Of a DNA stretch of 64,000 nt, positions 54,113 through 62,554 are shown in pieces. The first letter of the stretch is position 1, and each line of letters opens with the position of its first letter. Position numbers and translations under genes: made by a program. The notes below the pieces were generated by a model, which ran no database searches, had not been told where the DNA came from, and saw nothing but the letters and a program-made list of their open reading frames with translations. The stretch comes from Legionella wadsworthii DSM 21896 = ATCC 33877 (GTDB lineage Bacteria > Pseudomonadota > Gammaproteobacteria > Legionellales > Legionellaceae), in NCBI RefSeq assembly GCF_000701265.1, contig NZ_KL370760.1, forward strand, positions 181,921 to 245,920, read 5' to 3'.

Positions 54113-56794
54113 ATGACCCCTCCTTTGATTCTTATTGATGCCTCCTCCTATTTTTTTCGAGCATTTCATGCACTTCCCCCTTTAACGACCTCAAAAGGTC
54201 AACCCACAGGAGCCATCTACGGGGTGGCCAATATGATTAAAAAACTCATTAAGGATTATCAGCCTAAAGAATTGGCGGTAGTCTTTGATGCAAAGGGGCA
54301 AACTTTTAGAAACGAATGGTATCCAGAATACAAAGCGCATAGACCTCCCATGCCCCATGAATTGAGCAGCCAATTTGCTCCTTTAATCGAACTCCTTGAA
54401 GCAATGGGACTTCCCATATTGATTATCGATGGGGTAGAAGCAGACGATGTCATTGGGACTCTGGCAAAGCAAGCTACAGAACAGGGAATACCTGTGGTCA
54501 TTTCCACGAGTGATAAAGACATGGCGCAGCTGGTTAATGAACACATTACACTAATAAATACCATGAGTAATGCAACATTGGATATACAGGGTGTAAAAGA
54601 TAAATTTGGCGTCTCCCCTGGACAAGTCATTGATTATTTAACGTTGATCGGAGATAGCATTGACAATATTCCCGGTGTCAATAAATGCGGCGCCAAAACG
54701 GCAGCCAAATGGCTTTCAGAATACTTGACGTTAGAGAACCTCATCGAACATTCTGCTGAGATTGGTGGAAAAATAGGCGATAATTTACGCGCAAGTATTT
54801 CCCAATTGCCCTTATCAAAAAGATTGGTTACCATCAAAACGGATGTGGCGTTACCTTTAAGTTGGGGCGCATTAAAACCCAATCCTGTCAATAAAGAAAA
54901 ACTGATTGAACTCACAAGACATTTCGAATTCAAAAATTGGCTTAAAGAGTTATTAGAAGAAGAAGAAATGACTTCCTCTGGTGAATCCAGTATTTCTAAA
55001 GTGCAATATGAATTAATCACTTCCAACCTACAACTGAATTCCTTATTAAATCAATTGGAACCATGTGATTCCTTCTGTATCGATATAGAAGCAACCAGTG
55101 TAGACATCATGCTGGCAGAACTTGTTGGGATCTCATTCGCATTTGATGGCAAAGCAGTATACATCCCTTTCATGCACACGGATGGCACAACGCAACTGAT
55201 TCGCGACGAAGTTTTAACGGCATTAAAATCGGTTCTAGAAAATTCTCAAATAAAAAAAATCGGAAGAAATCTCAAATACATTTATTCCGTATTTAAAAAT
55301 TACAATATTTCCATGGAAGGTATGGTTTACGACACCATGCTGGAATCTTATGTACTCAATAGTGCCGCAGGGCGCCATGACCTAGACTCCCTGGCTTTAA
55401 AATACTTGGGCCATAAAGCAATTAGCTATGAAGAAATTGCAGGAAAGGGAGCAAAACAGCTGCGGTTTGATCAAGTCCCCATGAGTCAGGCAGCTGCATA
55501 TGCAGCACAATGCGCTGATATGACATTGCAAATCCATAATAAACTGTATTCGTTAATACCTGAGTCGGTACACAATGTATTCAAGGACATAGAAATGCCT
55601 CTGGTAACGGTTCTTGCGGATATGGAACGTCATGGGGTGCTCATCGATTCTGTTGCTTTAGCAAAACATGGGAGCCGCTTGAAAGAACGAATTAAGGCTT
55701 TAGAGCACGAAGCGCTACAGTTGGCCGGTAAGCCTTTTAATTTAAACTCACCCAAACAGTTACAGGAAATTCTTTTTGACATACAAAAACTACCGGTTAT
55801 CGCCAAAACACCCACTGGGCAACCCTCTACCGCAGAGTCAGTCTTACAAGAGTTGGCTTATGATTACCGACTTCCAGCCGTCATTCTGGAATACCGCAGT
55901 CTCACTAAATTGGTTTCTACCTATATTGACACGCTCCCTAAAAAAATCAACCCACAAACTCATAGAGTACATACATCTTACAATCAGGCAGTTACTGCGA
56001 CAGGACGCCTCTCCTCAAGTGAGCCCAATTTACAAAATATTCCCATTCGCAATGAAGAAGGACGGTTAATCCGCACTGCATTTATTGCGCCTGAAGATTG
56101 CCTCATTCTTGCAGCAGATTACTCCCAAATTGAATTACGAATCATGGCCCATTTATCACAAGATGAAAATCTTGTTAAAGCATTTACCTTGGGATGGGAC
56201 ATCCATGCGGCAACAGCCAGTGAAATTTTTCAAACCCCGCTGGAAGAGGTAACGAGCGAACAACGCCGTAGGGCGAAAGCAGTTAATTTTGGCTTGATTT
56301 ATGGCATGTCTTCTTTTGGTTTGGCGAAACAAATCGGTGTTGAACGTCAAGATGCACAATTTTACATCGATACCTATTTTCGTCGTTATCCAAAGGTTTT
56401 TGAATACATGAACCGAACCCGACAACAAGCGCACCAAGAGGGTTATGTCGAAACTTTATTTGGTAGACGTTTGTATCTCCCCGAAATTAATACTCGGAAT
56501 ATGGTACGTCAAAAAGCAGCAGAACGTGCCGCCATTAATGCGCCCATGCAAGGTACTGCAGCCGATATCATCAAGAAAGCAATGATATCTATTGCTCAAT
56601 GGCAAAAGCAGCAAGATATCCCCCCTGCAAAAATGATCATGCAAGTGCATGATGAATTAGTCTTTGAAGTAAAGAGCAAAGAAATTGAATTGAGCAAACA
56701 AAAAATTAAAGAATTGATGGAGAACACAGTAAAACTTTCTGTGCCTCTTGTTGTTTCTATTGGTACCGGTACGAATTGGGATGCTGCTCATTAA
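54113..56794 (+). CDS. polA: DNA polymerase I with degenerate proofreading site
   Basis: PolA fills gaps and removes RNA primers. The 5' nuclease domain (1-~285) has ILIDASSYFFRAFHA and VEADDVIGTLA. The polymerase domain (~490-893) has YSQIELRIMAHLS (motif A), RRRAKAVNFGLIYGMS (motif B) and MQVHDELVFEV (motif C), all intact. The 3'-5' exonuclease domain keeps Asp324 and Glu326 (CIDIEATS) and Tyr463. It has Ile390 in NLKYIYS where E. coli has Asp424, and Cys467 in YAAQCADM where E. coli has Asp501. Two of four metal ligands are thus missing, so proofreading is predicted to be lost. The start lies two bases after the lpxD stop. Confidence 0.95.
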   Translation: MTPPLILIDASSYFFRAFHALPPLTTSKGQPTGAIYGVANMIKKLIKDYQPKELAVVFDAKGQTFRNEWYPEYKAHRPPMPHELSSQFAPLIELLEAMGLPILIIDGVEADDVIGTLAKQATEQGIPVVISTSDKDMAQLVNEHITLINTMSNATLDIQGVKDKFGVSPGQVIDYLTLIGDSIDNIPGVNKCGAKTAAKWLSEYLTLENLIEHSAEIGGKIGDNLRASISQLPLSKRLVTIKTDVALPLSWGALKPNPVNKEKLIELTRHFEFKNWLKELLEEEEMTSSGESSISKVQYELITSNLQLNSLLNQLEPCDSFCIDIEATSVDIMLAELVGISFAFDGKAVYIPFMHTDGTTQLIRDEVLTALKSVLENSQIKKIGRNLKYIYSVFKNYNISMEGMVYDTMLESYVLNSAAGRHDLDSLALKYLGHKAISYEEIAGKGAKQLRFDQVPMSQAAAYAAQCADMTLQIHNKLYSLIPESVHNVFKDIEMPLVTVLADMERHGVLIDSVALAKHGSRLKERIKALEHEALQLAGKPFNLNSPKQLQEILFDIQKLPVIAKTPTGQPSTAESVLQELAYDYRLPAVILEYRSLTKLVSTYIDTLPKKINPQTHRVHTSYNQAVTATGRLSSSEPNLQNIPIRNEEGRLIRTAFIAPEDCLILAADYSQIELRIMAHLSQDENLVKAFTLGWDIHAATASEIFQTPLEEVTSEQRRRAKAVNFGLIYGMSSFGLAKQIGVERQDAQFYIDTYFRRYPKVFEYMNRTRQQAHQEGYVETLFGRRLYLPEINTRNMVRQKAAERAAINAPMQGTAADIIKKAMISIAQWQKQQDIPPAKMIMQVHDELVFEVKSKEIELSKQKIKELMENTVKLSVPLVVSIGTGTNWDAAH

Positions 56795-56902
56795 TCATGA
56801 TATTGTTTCAAAATCCGGTGAGATTAAGTGATTCTCATAAGTGCGGTGAGGGCTTGAGGTTTTTTAATTTTTTAATAAAACGTAGACACATATAGGGTTC
56901 CA

Positions 56903-57307
56903 TTAGGTATGATGCGTTGCCCAATAAATATTTAATGCATCACCATATTCAAGTGGTTTTATTATTTGCCCTCTTACATTTAAATCTTTAATTGCCAGTT
57001 TGTCTTCTTTTGTATAAGCATTGGTTAAGATAAAAACCTCTGTAAAAGCCAAAGCTGGATCTTTACGGATAATCTTTAATAAATCTATTCCATTCATTTT
57101 GGGGACATTGATATCTAGAAGGATCACTTTAGGGCAAATTTTCTTTTGCCCGTCACGCCCATATAATTTGTTTAAAGCTTCTTCACCATTGGAAGCCACT
57201 TCAATAGCACAAGATTCTTTCACCTTTTTAAAGATGCGCTTTAAACCCTCTACATCGACAATATCATCCTCAATATATAGTATATCCACGATGTTTGCAT
57301 GGGATTC
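56903..57307 (-). CDS. Single-domain response regulator, Rcp1-like
   Basis: This receiver-only protein of 134 residues begins DILYIEDDIVDVEGLKRIFKK. The acidic pair is Glu14-Asp15, the phospho-acceptor Asp66 lies in ILLDINVPKMNG, and the conserved Lys118 is in IIKPL. The KLYGRDG insertion before the phospho-site strand is typical of the Rcp1 group that partners bacteriophytochrome-like or PAS histidine kinases. The start was chosen for its AGGAG six bases upstream. It is divergent from a sister regulator about 190 bp away. The kinase between 57.9 and 59.3 kb is the obvious partner. Confidence 0.88.
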   Translation of the reverse strand, partial: ESHANIVDILYIEDDIVDVEGLKRIFKKVKESCAIEVASNGEEALNKLYGRDGQKKICPKVILLDINVPKMNGIDLLKIIRKDPALAFTEVFILTNAYTKEDKLAIKDLNVRGQIIKPLEYGDALNIYWATHHT

Positions 57308-57500
57308 CATATTTATTCTCCTACCGTGTATGAAAGTCATACAAGCTCACGGAAACCAGGAACAAATTAATTAAAATAAAAAGATTTGCATTCGTTACAG
57401 TGAATGCTTACGTTAAGTATAGTATCAATAAAATTCATTGTGTGTAATATTAAGTTTTATTGACTATAATTTATATGAAATTAAAGCTTAAGGAGACAAA

Positions 57501-57950
57501 ATGTATCAATTAGATAAATCCATTAATTTTATGCTGGTGGACGATGATGAAATTGATATTAAAGACATGCAAAGAACTTTTGAAAAAAATAACATCCCCA
57601 ATCCAATTCATATAGCAACGAATGGATTAGATGCATTAAATAAATTGTTAGGCAAAAATGGAGAAAAAAAATTAACGCCTACACCAAAAATTATTATTCT
57701 AGACATCAATATGCCTAAAATGAATGGGATAGAGTTTATAAAAAATATTCGTACCCATAAACAATTAAAATCACTGCTGGTATTTATTCTGACTACATCA
57801 AATAGCGAAAGAGATAAAATAGAGGCCTATAATTTGAATGTTGCAGGTTATATTGTAAAACCATTCCAAGTATCACAATTTATGGAAATTATTTCCTCCC
57901 TACATCAATATTGGAATTTGCTTGAGTTTCCTCATAAAAATGTTAGCTAA
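57501..57950 (+). CDS. Single-domain response regulator, Rcp1-like
   Basis: This receiver-only protein of 149 residues is a sister of the divergent regulator at 56.9 kb. FMLVDDDEIDIKDMQRTFEK opens it, shown here over residues 10-29. The phospho-acceptor Asp68 lies in IIILDINMPKMNG and Lys120 in YIVKPF. The same KLLGKNG insertion is present. AAGGAG precedes its ATG. Its end faces the histidine kinase gene tail to tail with 21 bp between. With no output domain it probably acts through protein contacts or phospho-relay. Confidence 0.9.
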   Translation: MYQLDKSINFMLVDDDEIDIKDMQRTFEKNNIPNPIHIATNGLDALNKLLGKNGEKKLTPTPKIIILDINMPKMNGIEFIKNIRTHKQLKSLLVFILTTSNSERDKIEAYNLNVAGYIVKPFQVSQFMEIISSLHQYWNLLEFPHKNVS

Positions 57951-57971
57951 CTGACAACACTGAAGGCTGCT

Positions 57972-59261
57972 TTAGGAATGTATTTCCTCTTTCTGCTTGA
58001 TATATTTTGGCCAGGTAAAGGACATGGTTGTTCCATGACCCATTTTAGATTTTATCATCACTTTGCCACCTTGGGATTCGACAATTTTTTTCACAATGCT
58101 CAAACCAATCCCTGTAGATTCCATTTCATCACGGGATTTTAGGGTTTGGAATACGACAAAGATTTTATCAAAAAACTCAGGCGCAATACCTGGACCATCA
58201 TCTTTAATGGAAAACAAATAAAAACCACCAGTAGTCTCGACACTAATTTCAATGGTCCCTTTTGTTCTATGGTGGTGTTTGAAAGCATTACCTATCAAAT
58301 TAGAGAATACTTGGATCAATGGAATTTTTGCCGTTTTAAAAATGGGGAGACGTTTCGGATAATGCACCTCAAATCGTCCCTCCGGATTTAAGTTGTCTAG
58401 GATTTCTTTCAATAGTTCTTTTATATTCACCCGCTCAATATTCAAGTCCAGGCGGCCTGCCCGTGAATATTGTAAAATTCCATCAATTAAATTAGACAAA
58501 CGAAATGTCCGCTGCCGCAGTAGTGCCAAATGTTCTTTTGATTTCTCATCTAATTTCTCCATGTTGTCTTCTTCAATCCAAGTGGCTAATCGTTCGATTG
58601 CCCGCAAAGGCGCTTTTAAATCATGGGAAGCGATGTAAGCAAATTGTTCCAGCTCTGCATTGGTTTTAATCAATTGAGTTTCTATTTGCTTGGCCTCTGT
58701 AATGTCTTTAGAAATCATTACAAAACCTATCGGTTTGCCTTGATCATCTTTACGCAAGGTTAAAGACACGGAGGCAATAAATCGGGATCGATCCTTGCGG
58801 ACGCGTTCAAATACCTCTTCAGCCCGCTCTTCACGCAAGGTTCTCTCCAGAAACTCTTTAGCAGCACCTGATTTAATCGCTTCTGGTGTATGTAAGAACA
58901 AAATATTTTTTTTATTGACCATTTCGACGGCACGATATCCATAATTTCGTCGCGCTCCTTCATTCCAAACAACTATTTTTCCATCCAAATCCGTGCCAAC
59001 TATGGAGTACTCAATTGGACTTTCCAAAATATTTTGCAAAATACTTTTTGCATAAAATGCTTCTTCATTTTTAATTGTGGACTTCTCCAAATCAAACATG
59101 TCCGGCATATTTTTTTCTTTCCTATTAGTTTTCAATTTAATCCCTTGATGGTGCAACGAGTCAGAAACGTTTTGTTCCTCTATATGACTCAATTTTTTTG
59201 TTTTGGGAATTCTCTTAATTTTTTTATCTGAAGAGTTCAGTGAGCGCTCATAATCCATCAT
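57972..59261 (-). CDS. Soluble PAS histidine kinase
   Basis: This cytoplasmic kinase of about 429 residues has no membrane helix. A charged Lys-rich N-terminal region is followed by a PAS domain (SIVGTDLDGKIVVWNEGARR to FVMISKDITEAK, about residues 80-195). The dimerisation and phospho-acceptor segment is IASHDLKAPLRAIERLATW, the form common in phytochrome-type kinases. The ATP domain shows LIGNAFKHH (N box), IKDDGPGIAPEF (G1), and STGIGLSIVKKIV (G2). The start is uncertain between three consecutive ATG codons after AAAGGA; the second fits best. Three receiver-only genes surround it, so it may phosphorylate several partners. Confidence 0.88.
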   Translation of the reverse strand: MMDYERSLNSSDKKIKRIPKTKKLSHIEEQNVSDSLHHQGIKLKTNRKEKNMPDMFDLEKSTIKNEEAFYAKSILQNILESPIEYSIVGTDLDGKIVVWNEGARRNYGYRAVEMVNKKNILFLHTPEAIKSGAAKEFLERTLREERAEEVFERVRKDRSRFIASVSLTLRKDDQGKPIGFVMISKDITEAKQIETQLIKTNAELEQFAYIASHDLKAPLRAIERLATWIEEDNMEKLDEKSKEHLALLRQRTFRLSNLIDGILQYSRAGRLDLNIERVNIKELLKEILDNLNPEGRFEVHYPKRLPIFKTAKIPLIQVFSNLIGNAFKHHHRTKGTIEISVETTGGFYLFSIKDDGPGIAPEFFDKIFVVFQTLKSRDEMESTGIGLSIVKKIVESQGGKVMIKSKMGHGTTMSFTWPKYIKQKEEIHS

Positions 59262-59380
59262 CATATTTCCTTTAAAATAGATTGCATCTATATATTTAAA
59301 GAAACAGTATCTATAATTATAGCGTGTATTTTGTGCACGTTGAGAATCTGGCACTGAAATATGGAGTCAATGAAAGCAAA

Positions 59381-59851
59381 CTAGACACAATCAAAATGAT
59401 AGCCATTTTGTCTTTTGGCAGTCACTTGAGAATAAACATTCTGCTTTTCTGCCTCTAATTCATCAAAATAATAAGATAAGGTTTTCTGGATACATTCTGG
59501 ACTGACTGTTTTAGCCCAGGTGTTGTATTCATTAATCAGACGATTTGATTGAGAAAAGATTTTGGCAAAAGCACTGCGCATAAACTCAGAGTCCGACCAG
59601 GCGATAAGAGGAAGATGAGGATATTTTTGTAATATGTGTGCAGCCAATTGGGGGCCATGGGTTGAAAATTCATTAATTAAATTCAACTCACCATCAATAA
59701 TGACTAAATCGGGGACTTGGGATTCTATCCAAGCTAATGCATCCTGACTGTTGCTCACGGTTTCTATAGACATTGCAGCGTTAATTGATTCCAAAATTCG
59801 AGACAAGCAAAATGCATTAAAAGCATTGTCTTCAATAATTAATACACGCAT
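59381..59851 (-). CDS. Single-domain response regulator
   Basis: This is a receiver-like protein of 156 residues. VLIIEDNAFNAFCLSRILE contains Glu7-Asp8, and the phospho-acceptor is Asp53 in LVIIDGELNL. The switch and Lys positions are probably LIAWSDS and TWAKTVS (Lys about 113). About 30 residues after the receiver fold are charged and Tyr-rich. It is more diverged than the two Rcp1-like neighbours. It lies upstream of the histidine kinase on the same strand with about 120 bp between, so both may be expressed together. Confidence 0.8.
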   Translation of the reverse strand: MRVLIIEDNAFNAFCLSRILESINAAMSIETVSNSQDALAWIESQVPDLVIIDGELNLINEFSTHGPQLAAHILQKYPHLPLIAWSDSEFMRSAFAKIFSQSNRLINEYNTWAKTVSPECIQKTLSYYFDELEAEKQNVYSQVTAKRQNGYHFDCV

Positions 59852-60004
59852 CGCATCCGGGCTCCCTATTAGTTCATGCTAAGTATAAAGATCAAACCTT
59901 AAGAAATAATTAAGAAAATATGATTCATTTATTTTTTTTTATATTAGACAGATTAGTAAAAAATAGATTAAAATATATAACTTAGGAGATGCACTCTTGA
60001 ATTG

Positions 60005-60625
60005 ATGAATCAAGCCATTAAAAACTTCTTACCCACTGCAGAAGCGATCCAACGTTTGTTAGCCCCTTATGCAGAAGTAATCGTCCATGATGTCCAACAA
60101 AATCGAATCGTGGCGATTTACAATCCCTTTTCTAAACGCCGAGAGGGGGATCCATCTTTATTAGACCAAATGGAAGTTCAATCTATGGAAGATTGTGTTG
60201 GCCCTTATGAAAAGACCAGTTGGACTGGCAATCGAATTAAATCGGTCAGTAGTCTCATTCGGGATGATAAAAGTAATGCCGTGGGTTTGCTCTGCATTAA
60301 TCTTGATGTCTCCATGATGGATAAATTAATGGATTCATTACAAAACTTTCTTCTGTGTTCCAAATTGGAAACAAAACCTGAACCTTTATTTAAGGACGAT
60401 TGGCAAGAACGAGTTCATATTTATATTCATAGTTACTTAAAAGAATACCAATTATCCATAAACACGTTGAACCGCAAAGAAAAGAAAGCATTAATCGACC
60501 ATCTATATGAAGTCGGGGCTTTTTCCGGAAAAAATGCAGCACAATATATAGCCAAGATTCTCAATGTTTCACGTGCAACTATTTATAATTACTTAAACCC
60601 TAACCGCCCAGGAGAAAAAAGCTAA
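60005..60625 (+). CDS. YheO-like PAS/HTH transcriptional regulator
   Basis: This protein of 206 residues has a YheO-type PAS sensor domain (about residues 5-115: AEAIQRLLAPYAEVIVHDV to LLCINLDVSMMDKL). A C-terminal helix-turn-helix near residues 155-200 reads KKALIDHLYEVGAF and AAQYIAKILNVSRATIYNYL. This is the DauR/YheO architecture; DauR controls D-arginine catabolism in Pseudomonas. The stop is immediately followed by the dehydratase ATG, so the regulator probably controls that enzyme and senses a related amino acid. The ATG was chosen over a TTG one codon earlier; the GGAG site is farther away than usual. Confidence 0.87.
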   Translation: MNQAIKNFLPTAEAIQRLLAPYAEVIVHDVQQNRIVAIYNPFSKRREGDPSLLDQMEVQSMEDCVGPYEKTSWTGNRIKSVSSLIRDDKSNAVGLLCINLDVSMMDKLMDSLQNFLLCSKLETKPEPLFKDDWQERVHIYIHSYLKEYQLSINTLNRKEKKALIDHLYEVGAFSGKNAAQYIAKILNVSRATIYNYLNPNRPGEKS

Positions 60626-61579
60626 ATGTTTGATGTTCAAACTGAAGTACTTAAAGCCGCAAAAAGAATTTCCAGAGCTATTCGAAATACCCCTTTGGAG
60701 TTTTCAATCCCTCTGAGCCAGAAGACGAATGTATCGGTTTATTTAAAGTGTGAAAATCTACAATTTACCGGTTCGTTCAAAGTTCGGGGCGCATTCAATG
60801 CTTTAATGTCCTTAGAGAAAGAACAGCATCATGGAATAGTTGCCGCATCCACAGGGAACCATGGTGCAGCAATTGCATATGGCTTATATCAATTAAATCT
60901 TCCCGGAATCATATTTGTTCCAGAAAACGTATCACCAATTAAAAAAGAAAATATTGGATTTTATAACCCTTCATTAAAATTTTATGGAAGAGATTGTGTT
61001 GAAACTGAATTACATGCAATTGACTATGCAAGAAAACATAACATGGCTTATATATCGCCCTACAATAATGCTCAGGTTATAGCGGGTCAGGGTACTTTAG
61101 GCCTAGAACTTATGGAACAGCTCAATTCGATAGATGTCATTTTTATCCCTGTCGGCGGTGGAGGATTAATCGGCGGGATTGCCGGATTTATTAAAGCCGT
61201 TTCCCCAAAAACTAAAATTATTGGTTGCTTGCCAGAAAACTCTCCAGTGATGTATGAATCTGTGAAAGCGGGGAAAATCGTTTGTATGGATACTCAACTC
61301 ACACTTTCTGATGCCACAGCCGGGGGAATAGAACCAAACTCCTTAACTTTAGATCTATGTCGGCAGTATGTAGATGATTTTGTTTTGGTTACTGAAGAAG
61401 AAATTCGATCAGCGATGCGCACGTCGTTGACCATGCAGCATCTATTAATTGAAGGTGCCGCTGGGGTAGCGTTAGGCTCTTTTCTCAAATGTGCGCAAGA
61501 TTATACAGGAAAAAATGCTGTTGTTCTTTTAAGCGGAGGTAATATCAGCCTGGACACGTTAAGGTCAGTTATTCAATAA
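60626..61579 (+). CDS. Threonine/serine dehydratase, PLP fold type II
   Basis: This enzyme deaminates a hydroxy-amino acid, probably threonine or serine, to a 2-oxo acid. The PLP Lys52 is in FTGSFKVRGAFNAL. The substrate loop ASTGNHGAA and the phosphate-binding VGGGGLIGGIAG are intact. VLLSGGNISLD closes the fold. At 317 residues it is the short, catabolic form without an ACT regulatory domain. Relatives include catabolic threonine dehydratases and the hydroxyectoine-pathway EutB, so the exact substrate is open. It is directly coupled to the YheO-like regulator. Confidence 0.9.
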   Translation: MFDVQTEVLKAAKRISRAIRNTPLEFSIPLSQKTNVSVYLKCENLQFTGSFKVRGAFNALMSLEKEQHHGIVAASTGNHGAAIAYGLYQLNLPGIIFVPENVSPIKKENIGFYNPSLKFYGRDCVETELHAIDYARKHNMAYISPYNNAQVIAGQGTLGLELMEQLNSIDVIFIPVGGGGLIGGIAGFIKAVSPKTKIIGCLPENSPVMYESVKAGKIVCMDTQLTLSDATAGGIEPNSLTLDLCRQYVDDFVLVTEEEIRSAMRTSLTMQHLLIEGAAGVALGSFLKCAQDYTGKNAVVLLSGGNISLDTLRSVIQ

Positions 61580-61623
61580 TTTTTGCTCACTTTTATATCC
61601 TACGCTGACGAAGAATCCATTTA

Positions 61624-62517
61624 TCAATTTAGGCTGTTTTCCATTTTAAAATCAGCACTTATTTCCTTGAGTACGTTCCATGATTTTTCAATTTCTAAGG
61701 GATTGGTTCCAGGTAATTGTGCACAAACAATAAGAGCCTTCCATAAGGCCCATCCTCGTGCCCGTGCCCAGGTGGCATTATCCAGTTGCAGTGCCTGGCG
61801 GAATGCGTCGCGGCTTTTGCCTGCAAAAAACGTCCAGGTAATTACCAAATCACAAGCAGGATCGCCAAGAGCCAATTGCCCAAAATCAATAACAGCACAA
61901 AGACGGCCTTCTCTCACTAAGAGATTGCCCGTAGCAACATCTCCATGTATCCAAACCGGAGTTTTTTTCCAAGCTTCTTTTAAAGCTGTAGACCATATTG
62001 AAGTAAGAAGGCTTACATCTTGATTTTTGGATAAAATCTTAAGCGCTTCTTCCACTTCTGCATGATAAGTTCCAAGCGATCCGCCTCGAAAGAAACTATG
62101 TTCTCCAGCCAAAGGTCCATCCCTGGGATCTATTCTTTGTAATTTTTGTAGAAAATGCGCAAGATCTTTGGCAAACAAGCATTTGTCCCTAATGCAAGCG
62201 ACGGAGGCAGCTTGTCCCTCGATCCATGGATATATCGACCATTGCCAGGGATAATCAGAAGTAGGCCTCCCTTTCGCTATAGGTTGAGGAATATCTAAGG
62301 GTAAATGAGGTGCAAGATAAGGTAACCACTGTTGTTCCTTGTCTACTTGTAACGCATAAGCTTCAGCACTGGGTAGCCGCACACTCATTTTTGTTCCGAG
62401 ATGAAACGTTCTATTGTCCCATCCGCTAAACGCTACTGGTGTGATTGGTAAATGGGACCACTGAGGAAATTGAGCGTCAATTAAATCACGCACAAGGGAT
62501 ACGTCTATTTTTATCAT
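61624..62517 (-). CDS. APH-family phosphotransferase
   Basis: This small-molecule kinase of 297 residues belongs to the aminoglycoside phosphotransferase fold. The catalytic loop is WIHGDVATGNLLV with the Asp base, and the metal-binding loop is CAVIDFGQL. FSGWDNRTFHLG near the N-terminus is the nucleotide-binding start. The family includes antibiotic kinases but also many metabolic kinases such as those for choline, homoserine or sugars. The start was placed at MIKIDVSLV; the ten residues upstream have weak coding character and no ribosome binding site. The actual substrate cannot be told from the sequence. Confidence 0.85.
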   Translation of the reverse strand: MIKIDVSLVRDLIDAQFPQWSHLPITPVAFSGWDNRTFHLGTKMSVRLPSAEAYALQVDKEQQWLPYLAPHLPLDIPQPIAKGRPTSDYPWQWSIYPWIEGQAASVACIRDKCLFAKDLAHFLQKLQRIDPRDGPLAGEHSFFRGGSLGTYHAEVEEALKILSKNQDVSLLTSIWSTALKEAWKKTPVWIHGDVATGNLLVREGRLCAVIDFGQLALGDPACDLVITWTFFAGKSRDAFRQALQLDNATWARARGWALWKALIVCAQLPGTNPLEIEKSWNVLKEISADFKMENSLN

Positions 62518-62554
62518 GAGTGATACTGGACAGATCGGATTAAGCAATGTTCTT

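Noticed and set aside
61624..62517. Antibiotic-resistance gene
   Set aside because: The APH fold is clear, but the family is broad and mostly metabolic; nothing here (no mobile element, no close match to a known resistance enzyme) supports resistance.
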